Below, one piece after another: positions 41,716 through 49,095 of a DNA stretch of 64,000 bases. The position numbers were made by a program, and so were the translations under genes. Under the pieces are notes generated by a model, which was not told the DNA's origin, searched no databases, and saw only the letters and a list, made by a program, of their open reading frames with translations. The stretch covers positions 186,001-250,000 of the forward strand of contig JBKBHI010000001.1 in NCBI GenBank assembly GCA_046297835.1. Direction: 5' to 3'. Source of the stretch: CAMAVH01 sp046297835. Its GTDB lineage: Bacteria; Pseudomonadota; Alphaproteobacteria; SMXQ01. Each line of letters begins with the position of its first letter. The stretch's first letter is position 1.

Positions 41716-42202
41716 TGTGGCGGACCGGATATTTGCTGTTCGACATCACGTACTGGCGGGCGACGCGGTTGCGGGTGTCGACGAACACCGGGGCGCGCAG
41801 GTTGACCGAGACATGGGCGCCGGCTTCGTCGCGGCGGACGGTCACGATCAGCATGAGAGCGAGGTCGTCGACGGCGATGCCGAGCGCGCGGCAGGCGTCG
41901 TCGATGTCGGCGGCGTCGATCGCTTGGTTGCCGGCGGCGAGCGGCGCGACCAGGAAGGCCAGGTTCTGGTCGGACAGGCACTGCAGCACGCGGAACTGCG
42001 GATATTTGCCGTCCGGCAGCTCGGCGAGGGCGAAGTCGTGGTAGTCGCCGAAGCCGAGCAGGCCCTGCGGCATGGCGAGCATGGCGTTCTCGCCGATGGC
42101 GAGGGTGCCGAAGCGCGACTCGACGACGAGCGTGCGCGGCGCGGGCGCGGCGAGGACCGGGGGCGGGGCGATGGTCTGGGTAAGCGCGGAATTGGCGAGC
42201 AT
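41708..42202 (-). CDS. fliW: Flagellar assembly factor FliW
   Basis: The 164-residue protein carries the FliW core: E-S-R-F-G-T-L-A-I-G, MLAMPQGLLGFGDYHDFALAEL, FRVLQCLSDQNLAFLV and VSVNLRAPVFVDTRNRVARQYV. FliW binds flagellin and, when free, binds CsrA and relieves CsrA repression of flagellin translation. The ribosome site AAGGAG is 8 bases from the ATG. It follows flgL by 24 bases, the same neighbourhood as in Bacillus (flgL-fliW-csrA), but no csrA follows here. About 30 extra N-terminal residues (ALTQTIAPPPVLAAPAP) precede the conserved domain. Confidence 0.9.
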   Translation of the reverse strand: MLANSALTQTIAPPPVLAAPAPRTLVVESRFGTLAIGENAMLAMPQGLLGFGDYHDFALAELPDGKYPQFRVLQCLSDQNLAFLVAPLAAGNQAIDAADIDDACRALGIAVDDLALMLIVTVRRDEAGAHVSVNLRAPVFVDTRNRVARQYVMSNSKYPVRHSL

Positions 42203-42226
42203 GATGGGCTCCTTTGGATGGACGAG

Positions 42227-43141
42227 TTAGCGGAGATACGAGGCGAGGTTGAGCTGGGACAAAGTGGAAATCGTCATGTACGAGGCTTGCAGCAGAGTCT
42301 GGTCCTGCGTCAGCCTGGTCATCACTTCCGTCACGTCGATGGCGGTGATGTCGACGATCGACTGCTTGACGTAGACCTTGAGGTCGTCGTTATCGCTCGT
42401 CACTTTGTCGAGCGATATTTGCGACGAGGCGATGCGGCTGGTGATGTCAGGAATGCCCTGGATCGCCTGGTTGACGAGATCCAGCGCTTCGTTCAGGCGG
42501 GCGCGGTCGACCGGGTTCACGCTCGCCGTGTTGGTCAGCTTGAGCGCGCGCATCAGCTGCTCGAACGCCGGCTCGTTGGCGGTCGCGCCGTAGGCGACGT
42601 CGTAGTTCTCGGCGGCCTGCGTGGTCAGGCGGATCGAATCGCCCTGATAGTAAGAAGTGTCGGCGGCGCTGGGATAGGCGCCCGGCGGCGTGGCGTAGCT
42701 GGCGAGATCGACCGGCTCGGCGTCGATGCGCGAGCCGGCGAACAGATAGCGGTCGCCGAGCTTGGCGTTGAGCTGGCGCGCCGCTTCGGCCAGCATGTTC
42801 TCGGTGGTCTCCTGCAGCGCCATGTCGGCGGCGTTCTGGTTGTTGAGCGCGTTGGTCAGCAGGGTCTTGAGGCTGGTCGCGACCTCCAGAAGCTTGGTCG
42901 TCGACTGCTCCATGGTCTGCAGGCGCAGCTGCACGCTCTGGTTGTTCGTCTTGTACTGGTCCATGCGCGACAGGCTAGATTCCAGGTTGACGAGCTGGCG
43001 CGAGCTGCCGGCGACGCCGGAATAGCGGGTCGAGAGGTAGCCGGTGGCGGCCTGCGTGGTGAGCAGGTCGATCCGGTTCTGCGTGGCGCGCAGGTTGGTT
43101 AGCGTCTGGCTATAGGTGCCAATATCGGAAACGCGGGTCAT
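42227..43141 (-). CDS. flgL: Hook-filament junction protein FlgL
   Basis: This 304-residue flagellin-like protein begins MTRVSDIGTYSQTLTNLRATQNRIDLLTTQAATGYLST, with the flagellin-type N-terminal helix, and has YLFAGSRIDAEPVDL, a FlgL hallmark. The C-terminal helix is LTQDQTLLQASYMTISTLSQLNLASYL. FlgL joins FlgK to the filament. It is 8 bases downstream of flgK. Confidence 0.94.
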   Translation of the reverse strand: MTRVSDIGTYSQTLTNLRATQNRIDLLTTQAATGYLSTRYSGVAGSSRQLVNLESSLSRMDQYKTNNQSVQLRLQTMEQSTTKLLEVATSLKTLLTNALNNQNAADMALQETTENMLAEAARQLNAKLGDRYLFAGSRIDAEPVDLASYATPPGAYPSAADTSYYQGDSIRLTTQAAENYDVAYGATANEPAFEQLMRALKLTNTASVNPVDRARLNEALDLVNQAIQGIPDITSRIASSQISLDKVTSDNDDLKVYVKQSIVDITAIDVTEVMTRLTQDQTLLQASYMTISTLSQLNLASYLR

Positions 43142-43149
43142 GGGCTCTC

Positions 43150-44964
43150 CTAGACCATATCGGTCAGAATTTTGAGCATCTCGGACAGCGTGGTGATCAC
43201 GCGGGCCGAGGCGCCGTAGGCGTTCTGATACATGATGAGGTTCGTCATCTCTTCGTCGGTGCTGACGCCGCTCGCCGCCTGCGACTTGGCGGTGATGTCG
43301 CCGAGCACGTTGGCGCGGTAAGCCTCGGCGTCGTTGGCGTTGGCCGCGCGGGTGGCGTTGTCGGACAGGATGTTCGCGCCGTAGCCGGCGAGCGTCACGC
43401 TGGTCGCCGGCAGGCCGCCGGCCGCGGCGAACGTCTGCTTCGTGGTGAAGACCTTGGCCATGCGCTCGGCGATCGAGCTGTCGCCCGTCGTCACGGCGAT
43501 GTCGCCGGCGAGCAGCGCGCCTTCGCTGACTTGGCCGCGCGACAGTTTCTGCGGATCCGAGACGATGTCGCCGCGCACGGCGATGTTGCTTGCCAGGCCG
43601 CCGAGGTTCGAGCCGACGAACAGGTTGTTGAGGCCGAAATAGTGCGAGAAGCCGAAGCCGGTCGTCGCCTCCTGGCTGGTCAATTCGTTGATGCCGATGC
43701 CTTGGCCGGCGACGTTCGCGGTGAGCACGAGTTGGCCGAGATCGGCACTCGTGCTGGCGGTCACGCCGGGCAGGCCGGGGATGGCGGGGGTGGCCGCGGC
43801 GTAAACGCCGTTGATGGCGTCGGCGATCTGGGCGACGGTCGGCGCGCCGCCGACCACGGTGGCGAGGTCGTCGAGGCTGAAGTCGAACGGCGCGGCCGCG
43901 GCGGTGCCGTCGGCGTTGAGCAGGGCGATGCGCACCGTGCCGGTCATGCTGACGGTGTCGGTCGCCGGCGAAAAGCCGCGCTCGCCGGTCAGGCTGGCCG
44001 GCGGCGGCATGGCGACGCCGTCGTTGTGCGCGGCGTTGATCTGGTCTTTCAGCACGGTCGCCAGGCCGTCGATCTGCGCGCCGAAATTGGGCAGTTCGAC
44101 GTCGCGCATGTCGACCAGGGCCTTGAGCTTGCCGGATTTCAGCTCGGTCGTGATGTCGGCGCCGTCGAGCAGGAGGCCGCCGATGCCGTTGTTCGGATAG
44201 CTGACCTCGGCGGCCATGGCGGCGGCCGGGCTGTAACTGAGGACGCCGGCTTCGCGATCGACCAGCGAGCGGCCGGAGGAGGTGAAGATGACGATCTCGC
44301 CGGTGCCGCGGGTGAAATAGCCGATGTCCATCTTTTCGGCGAGCGAGGCGACGGCGACGTCGCGCTTGTCCTGCAGGTCGCCGGCCGGCTGGTTGAGGGC
44401 GATGTTGCGGGAGATGTTGACGTTCAGCTCGGCGATGCTCTGCAGCAGCCGGTTGATCTCGCCGACCGAGCTGGCGATCGTCTGGTCCGCCTCGTAGCGC
44501 AAGTCCTGGATCTGCGCCGACATGTCGTTCATCTGGCGCGACAGGGTCTGCGCCGCCATCACCAGGTCGATCTGGCTGTTGGACGACGAGGGATCGACGG
44601 CGAGCGCCGACATCTTGTTGCCGAGCGTGGTCAGGGTCGAGGCCATCGACGAGGCGGCATCGGGCGTGCCGAACATGTTCTGCATCGAGGCGAAGAACCG
44701 CTGGCGGACGGAGGCTTCGCCGTAAGCCGTGGTCTGCGCGCGCACGTCGCGCAGCAGGTATTCGTTGACCTCGCGGGTGACGCTGCCGATCTTGACGCCG
44801 GCGCCCTGGCCGTCGATCAGCATGTTCTCCAGATGCGCCGTCTTGCGGGTGTAGCCGACGGTGTTCGCGTTGGCGATGTTGTTCGACGTGATCGACAGCG
44901 CCGCCTGCGTGGTCTGCAGGGCGGAGACGGCGGTGCCGAGCGCGACGTTGATGGAGGAGGACAT
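43150..44964 (-). CDS. flgK: Hook-associated protein FlgK
   Basis: The 604-residue protein has the rod/hook N-terminal motif ALSITSNNIANANTVGYTRKTAHLE and the C-terminus GVSTDEEMTNLIMYQNAYGASARVITTLSEML, both diagnostic of FlgK. The length is within the family range. FlgK caps the hook and connects to FlgL; its export chaperone FlgN is encoded 13 bases upstream. Confidence 0.96.
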   Translation of the reverse strand: MSSSINVALGTAVSALQTTQAALSITSNNIANANTVGYTRKTAHLENMLIDGQGAGVKIGSVTREVNEYLLRDVRAQTTAYGEASVRQRFFASMQNMFGTPDAASSMASTLTTLGNKMSALAVDPSSSNSQIDLVMAAQTLSRQMNDMSAQIQDLRYEADQTIASSVGEINRLLQSIAELNVNISRNIALNQPAGDLQDKRDVAVASLAEKMDIGYFTRGTGEIVIFTSSGRSLVDREAGVLSYSPAAAMAAEVSYPNNGIGGLLLDGADITTELKSGKLKALVDMRDVELPNFGAQIDGLATVLKDQINAAHNDGVAMPPPASLTGERGFSPATDTVSMTGTVRIALLNADGTAAAAPFDFSLDDLATVVGGAPTVAQIADAINGVYAAATPAIPGLPGVTASTSADLGQLVLTANVAGQGIGINELTSQEATTGFGFSHYFGLNNLFVGSNLGGLASNIAVRGDIVSDPQKLSRGQVSEGALLAGDIAVTTGDSSIAERMAKVFTTKQTFAAAGGLPATSVTLAGYGANILSDNATRAANANDAEAYRANVLGDITAKSQAASGVSTDEEMTNLIMYQNAYGASARVITTLSEMLKILTDMV

Positions 44965-44977
44965 GGCGGCGTTCCGC

Positions 44978-45415
44978 TCAGAGCTGCTTGTTGAGCGTCA
45001 TGGCGACGGCGCGGCGCGGGCCGTAGCCGTTGAGCACGCCGGCGCTGGAATAGGCGGCCGCGCTCGTCTGCTTCTCGGACACGGCCGTGACAATGGCCTT
45101 GAGCAGACGCTCGCTGACGTTGCGGGCGGCGCGCAGCGCGCGCTCGTTGTCGGTTATCACCTTCTGGAAGCGCACGGTGGCGTCGCGCAGCGCGTCGCGG
45201 TCCTCGGCGCTCGCGCCGGCGAGCAGGCCGGGCTCCTTGCGCAGCGCCTGCATGAAATGGTCGTAGCCGCGCGCCAGCTCGGCCTTCTCGGCCTGCAACT
45301 CCTTGATGTCCTGCGGGCGCAGGCCGCGCAGAATCTCGTTCTCGCGCGTCATCAGCGCGCTGAGCTTCTCGGTGACGGCGACGAGATCGCCGACGAGGCT
45401 GTTGGGGGCGGTCAT
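44978..45415 (-). CDS. flgN: FlgN-type export chaperone
   Basis: This 145-residue helical protein (LVAVTEKLSALMTRENEILRGLRPQDIKELQAEKAELARGYD) has the FlgN pattern and sits directly before flgK, its expected client. The ATG at 45415 follows the flgJ stop as TGATG; a GTG one codon earlier is possible. FlgN family members are short and divergent, so the name rests on pattern plus context. Confidence 0.8.
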   Translation of the reverse strand: MTAPNSLVGDLVAVTEKLSALMTRENEILRGLRPQDIKELQAEKAELARGYDHFMQALRKEPGLLAGASAEDRDALRDATVRFQKVITDNERALRAARNVSERLLKAIVTAVSEKQTSAAAYSSAGVLNGYGPRRAVAMTLNKQL

Positions 45416-45726
45416 CACTTCACCTCTTGGGTCTTGAGGATCTCGGCATAGACCTGGTTGGCGATGCCGATGCCGCCGTTGCGCGCCATCTCCTTGCCGT
45501 ACTGGTCGGTCAGCAGCGAGCGGAACATCTGTTCGGCATTGCCGCCGCCGAACGGGCCGTCGGTCTCGATGCCGGCGAACATGGCTTCCATGGTCTGGCC
45601 GATGAAAAAGGCTTCGAAATCCTGCGCGGCCTTGCGCGCCTGGGCTTCGGTCTTGGCGGCGACGTTCGGCGCCTTTTTGGCGTCGGCGTAGGCCGAGGTC
45701 GCGTCGAGAATGGACAGGGCGCTCAT
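45415..45726 (-). CDS. flgJ: Rod-binding protein FlgJ (N-terminal domain only)
   Basis: The 103-residue protein consists only of the rod-binding domain: AAQDFEAFFIGQTMEAMFAGI ... GGGNAEQMFRSLLTDQYGKEMARNGGIGIANQVYAEIL. The muramidase domain of enteric FlgJ is absent, as is usual in alphaproteobacteria. The protein helps start rod assembly. It is coupled to flgI (TGATG). Confidence 0.92.
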   Translation of the reverse strand: MSALSILDATSAYADAKKAPNVAAKTEAQARKAAQDFEAFFIGQTMEAMFAGIETDGPFGGGNAEQMFRSLLTDQYGKEMARNGGIGIANQVYAEILKTQEVK

Positions 45727-46853
45727 CACATCACCTCGATGTCGGCCTGCAGGGCGCCGGACGCCTTGATGGCCTGGAGAATGGAGATCATGTCGCGCGG
45801 GCCGACGCCGAGCGCGTTCAGGCCGTTGACCAGCTCTTGCAGGCTGACGCCGTTCTGCAGGATGGCGAGCTTGCGGTCGGTCTGCTCGTCGATCTGGATG
45901 TCCGACCGGTTGACGGTGGTGGTCGTGCCGCCGGTCGAGAAGGCGTTGGGTTGCGACACCTGCGGCGTCTCGGTCACGCGGATCGTCAGGTTGCCCTGGG
46001 CGATGGCGACGGTGGAGATGCGGACGTTCTCGCCCATCACGATGATGCCGGAGGACTGGTCGACGACGACGCGGGCGATCTGGTCGGGCACGACGCGCAG
46101 CTGCTCGATGTCGGTCAGCATGGCGACGAGATTGTTGCGGCGCTCCTCGGGGATCGTCATGGCGACGGTCCCTGGATCGAAGGCTTTGGCCTGGCCACGG
46201 CCGCCCATATAGGCGTTGATCGCCGCGGCGACGCGGTTGGCGGTGGTGAAGTCCGGGTTGCGCAGCGAAATGCGCATCTCGCTCATCTCGCCCATCTCGA
46301 AGCCCACTTCGCGCTCGACGATGGCGCCGTTCGGGATGCGGGCGCTGGTCGGGATGCCCTTGGTCACGGTGGCCGCGGCGCCCTGGGCGCTGAAGCTGTT
46401 GCTGGCGGCGTTGCCCTGGGCGACGGCATAGACCTCGCCATCGGCGCCGATCAGCGGCGTGACCAGCAGGCTGCCGCCCATCAGGCTCTTGGCGTCGCCG
46501 AGCGCGCTGACGGTGACGTCGAGGCGGGTGCCGTGGCGCGAGAACGGCGGCAGGGTGGCGGTCACCATCACGGCGGCGACGTTGGCGGTCTTAAGCGTGT
46601 CGTTGCGCACGTTGACGCCGAGGCGTTCGAGCATGCCGATCAGGCTCTGCTTGGTGAAGGGCGAGTTGTTGAGCGTGTCGCCCGTGCCGTTGAGGCCGAC
46701 GATCAGGCCGTAGCCGACGAGCTGGTTGTCGCGCACGCCTTCGAAGTCGGCGATGTCCTTGATGCGCGAGTTCGCCGCCGCCGGCCCGGCGAGGAGCAGC
46801 AGGGCGGCGAGCGCGAAGGAGGCGCGGACGATATGGCGGAGGCGGACGGTCAT
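45726..46853 (-). CDS. flgI: Flagellar P-ring protein FlgI
   Basis: The 375-residue precursor has a Sec signal peptide (about 1-27, ending LLAGPAAANS). The mature protein begins RIKDIADFEGVRDNQLVGYGLIVGLNGTGDTLNN, the FlgI signature, and ends with VSLQELVNGLNALGVGPRDMISILQAIKASGALQADIEVM. It forms the periplasmic bearing ring. It heads the long unit that continues through flgL and fliW to the sugar genes and has a sigma-54 promoter about 45 bases upstream. Confidence 0.97.
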   Translation of the reverse strand: MTVRLRHIVRASFALAALLLLAGPAAANSRIKDIADFEGVRDNQLVGYGLIVGLNGTGDTLNNSPFTKQSLIGMLERLGVNVRNDTLKTANVAAVMVTATLPPFSRHGTRLDVTVSALGDAKSLMGGSLLVTPLIGADGEVYAVAQGNAASNSFSAQGAAATVTKGIPTSARIPNGAIVEREVGFEMGEMSEMRISLRNPDFTTANRVAAAINAYMGGRGQAKAFDPGTVAMTIPEERRNNLVAMLTDIEQLRVVPDQIARVVVDQSSGIIVMGENVRISTVAIAQGNLTIRVTETPQVSQPNAFSTGGTTTTVNRSDIQIDEQTDRKLAILQNGVSLQELVNGLNALGVGPRDMISILQAIKASGALQADIEVM

Positions 46854-46897
46854 GTGGGCGTTCTGCTTTAAAAGGCGGTTTGATCTCGCCTCTCTCT

Positions 46898-46913
46898 AGC
46901 GAGGACCGTGCCA
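46898..46913 (-). promoter_or_regulatory. Sigma-54 promoter of the flgI...fliW...rfb unit
   Basis: The minus strand reads TGGCACGGTCCTCGCT: the -24 block TGGCACG is perfect and the -12 block TCGCT has one mismatch, with 10-base GG-GC spacing. The RNA start would be near 46887, leaving a leader of about 34 bases. Confidence 0.82.
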
Positions 46914-46996
46914 TTTGCCGCGAATTCGCAAAGCTCTGATTTTGTTGCGATATTTTCACCGCAGCGAAATCGCGAACGCGGCACTTCCGGCCGCGC

Positions 46997-47032
46997 GGCA
47001 AGGCTTGCCGCAATTGCGCGGCAAGATTTACC
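46997..47032. promoter_or_regulatory. FlbD ftr-like pair between flgI and fliX
   Basis: GGCA-AGGCT-TGCC (46997-47009) is a perfect copy with GC extension on both sides, and GGCA-AGATT-TACC (47020-47032) has one mismatch. Centres are 23 bases apart and lie about 90-120 bases upstream of the flgI sigma-54 element. Confidence 0.72.
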
Positions 47033-47082
47033 GGGATGTTCCAGCCCGGTTGGCCGGGAGGATTTTGCCGCCGGCGCGGCGC

Positions 47083-47097
47083 TTAACCGCTTGTTAA
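47083..47097 (+). promoter_or_regulatory. CtrA box upstream of fliX
   Basis: TTAA-CCGCTTG-TTAA is a perfect match to the CtrA consensus TTAA-N7-TTAA. It lies 53 bases before the fliX ATG, in keeping with class II control of fliX. Confidence 0.75.
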
Positions 47098-47150
47098 GCA
47101 AACCGGCGCACAGTCCGCCCATCACCAATCACGCGGCCAGACGCCTCGCG

Positions 47151-47573
47151 ATGAAGATTTCCGATAGCAACCCGATCCGCTCCATCGCTCTCCGCCGTTT
47201 GCGCGGCGGCAACGGCGCGTCGTCGTCGGGCTTCGCCAACCATCTGCCCGAGGAGCATCCGGCCGCGGCGACGCCGCTCGGCGGCACCGGCGCGCTGGGC
47301 GGCGTCGATGCGTTGTTGTCTCTGCAAGAGGTCGAGGACGCCGCCACCGGCCGCTCCAAGGGCCTGCGCCGCGCCGACGACCTGCTCGACCGGCTCGAAG
47401 AGATCCAGCTCGGCCTGCTGACCGGCGCGCTGTCGCGCGAGAATCTTCAGGAACTCGCCCGCGCGGTGCGCCAGCGGCGCGCCGAATCGGGCGATCCGCG
47501 CCTCAACGACATCCTCGATCAGATCGAGTTGCGCGCCGCCGTCGAGCTGGCCAAATACGGCCCGCGCGGCTGA
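47151..47573 (+). CDS. fliX: Flagellar assembly regulator FliX
   Basis: From the ATG at 47151 this is a 140-residue protein. The N-terminus MKISDSNPIRSIALRRLRGG and the conserved C-terminal block ADDLLDRLEEIQLGLLTGALSRENLQ ... LNDILDQIELRAAVELAKYG match FliX. FliX couples completion of early flagellar structures to FlbD activity. The upstream frame is open for 80 codons but has no family similarity, so the internal ATG is used. It is divergent from flgI. Confidence 0.92.
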   Translation: MKISDSNPIRSIALRRLRGGNGASSSGFANHLPEEHPAAATPLGGTGALGGVDALLSLQEVEDAATGRSKGLRRADDLLDRLEEIQLGLLTGALSRENLQELARAVRQRRAESGDPRLNDILDQIELRAAVELAKYGPRG

Positions 47574-47737
47574 CGCGCCGGTTCCCGCCGGCGCCTTACG
47601 GGCCGTTCCGGGACAAACCATTGAAATAAAACACGGATTTTGACGCGGTTCGGCGCGTCCCGGCCTTGCCGTGGGGGCCTGCCCTCCATATACTCCGCGC
47701 GCTTTCTAAAGCGCTTGTTCCTGGGGTGGTGTTCGAG

Positions 47738-48154
47738 ATGTCCGTGACGTTGTCTCCCGATTACCGGCCGTCCGACGACGAGCCGTTCATGAATCCGAAA
47801 CAGCGCGAATATTTCCGTCGCAAGCTGCTCGCGTGGAAGGAAGAGCTCCTGTCCGAATCGAGCGAGACCCTCATGCATCTGCAGGAGGGCGGGTTCCGCG
47901 AGCCCGATCTCGCCGACCGCGCCTCGCTCGAGACCGACCGCTCGCTCGAGCTGCGCACGCGCGATCGCGCCCGCAAGCTCGTCTCCAAGATCGACGAAGC
48001 CTTGGAGCGCGTGGAGGACGGCACTTACGGCTATTGCATCGAGACCGGCGAGCCGATCAGCCTGCGCCGCCTGGAGGCGCGCCCCATCGCGACGCTGAGC
48101 ATCGAGGCGCAGGAGCGCCATGAGCGCCTGGAGCGCACGCGGCGCGACGATTAA
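47738..48154 (+). CDS. dksA: RNA polymerase-binding transcription factor DksA
   Basis: The 138-residue protein from the ATG at 47738 has the DksA coiled coil (NPKQREYFRRKLLAWKEELLSESSETL) and tip region DLADRASLETDRSLELRTRDRARKL. The zinc-finger segment YGYCIETGEPISLRRLEARPIA keeps only one cysteine of the usual four, a pattern shared by alphaproteobacterial DksA. DksA works with ppGpp in the stringent response. The last codons and stop form the first unit of a 29-bp tandem repeat. Confidence 0.94.
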   Translation: MSVTLSPDYRPSDDEPFMNPKQREYFRRKLLAWKEELLSESSETLMHLQEGGFREPDLADRASLETDRSLELRTRDRARKLVSKIDEALERVEDGTYGYCIETGEPISLRRLEARPIATLSIEAQERHERLERTRRDD

Positions 48155-48247
48155 AGAAACTGCGCACGCGGCGCGACGATTAAAGAAACTGCGCACGCGG
48201 CGCGACGATTGAAGCAGCTGCGCACGCGGCGCTACGAATCGAAAAGG
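48133..48247 (+). repeat. 29-bp tandem repeat starting inside the dksA 3' end
   Basis: Three units of 29 bases (48133-48161, 48162-48190, 48191-48219) and a partial fourth (48220-48247) share the core GCGCACGCGGCGCGACGAT. Units 1 and 2 are identical, unit 3 differs at three or four bases near its end, and unit 4 is more diverged. The first unit encodes the DksA C-terminus (RTRRDD) with its TAA stop, so the repeat duplicates a stop-containing coding tail. Confidence 0.9.
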
Positions 48248-48274
48248 CCGGCATCCTGAGGATGCCGGCCTTTT
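48242..48274. terminator. Bidirectional terminator between dksA and flgH
   Basis: AAAAGGCCGGCATCC and its exact complement form a 15-bp inverted repeat with a 3-base loop. T-runs follow on the plus strand (TTTTT) and on the minus strand (TTTT), so it can end both the dksA and the flgH transcripts. Confidence 0.9.
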
Positions 48275-48295
48275 TCTTGGCGTCCGATCGGGCGA

Positions 48296-49066
48296 TCAGA
48301 ACGGGTAGATGATGTCGAGCACCTGCGTGCCGTAGCGCGGCTGCTGCACGTCGGTGATATGGCCGCGGCCGCCGTAGGCGATGCGGGCTTCGGCGATCTT
48401 CTCGTAGGAGATCGTGTTGGTCGAGGCGATGTCCTCGCGGCGGATGATGCCGGTGATCTGCAGCTCGCGGACCTCGAAGTTGACGCGCACTTCCTGGCGG
48501 CCCTGGATCACCAGATTGCCGTTCGGCAGCACCTGGGTGACGAGCGCGGCGACCTTGAGCTGGATGGCTTCCTCGCGGTCGATCGAGCCCGAGCCGTTGT
48601 TGGTCGTCGAGCCGTCGATGCCGAGCATATTGTTGTTGTCGACCTGGTTCGGCAGGATCTTGCTCAGGTTCGCCTCGAAGCCGAGCAGGCCGCCGATGCC
48701 GGCGGTCTCGGAGGTGGTGCGGCCGCGGCGGCTGGCGTTGCTCAGCTCGGCCTTGTCCTCGATGTTGATCAGAACGGTCAGGATGTCGCCGGTGACGCCG
48801 GCGCGCTGGTCCTTGAAGAAGGCGCGCGAGCCGGCGCGCCACAGGCTGTTGGCGTGGCGGTAATCGGTGTCGGCTTTCGGCATCGGCAGGCTGACCGGCC
48901 GGTAGTTCGGTTCCTGCACCGGGTTGGTGATCTCGGAGAGCTTCGGCGTCGCGCCGACGTTCTGCAGCCGGTCGAGCGTGTTCGAGCAGGCGCCGAGCGC
49001 GAGGCTCGCGCCGAGGGCGAGCAGGGCCGTCAGCGGGCGGCGGGAAATGGCGGGGGCGGCGGTCAT
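48296..49066 (-). CDS. flgH: Flagellar L-ring lipoprotein FlgH
   Basis: From the ATG at 49066 (AAGGAC 6 bases upstream) the precursor has 256 residues. A lipoprotein signal ends LALGAC, with the lipobox cysteine near residue 27. The mature part has SLWRAGSRAFFKDQRAGVTGDILTVLI and ends VRELQITGIIRREDIASTNTISYEKIAEARIAYGGRG, typical of FlgH. It forms the outer-membrane ring. It is the last gene of flgF-flgG-flgA-flgH. Confidence 0.96.
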   Translation of the reverse strand: MTAAPAISRRPLTALLALGASLALGACSNTLDRLQNVGATPKLSEITNPVQEPNYRPVSLPMPKADTDYRHANSLWRAGSRAFFKDQRAGVTGDILTVLINIEDKAELSNASRRGRTTSETAGIGGLLGFEANLSKILPNQVDNNNMLGIDGSTTNNGSGSIDREEAIQLKVAALVTQVLPNGNLVIQGRQEVRVNFEVRELQITGIIRREDIASTNTISYEKIAEARIAYGGRGHITDVQQPRYGTQVLDIIYPF

Positions 49067-49095
49067 GGCGATGTCCTTGGGTTCGGGGCGCGGCA

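Noticed and set aside
46908..47150. An N-terminal extension of FliX to 46908
   Set aside because: The extension would contain the ftr and CtrA sites, has no similarity to FliX, and the conserved MKIS start is at 47151.
47575..47594. GCGCCGG/CCGGCGC stem just after fliX as a terminator
   Set aside because: The 7-bp stem is not followed by a T-run; such GC stems are frequent in this genome.
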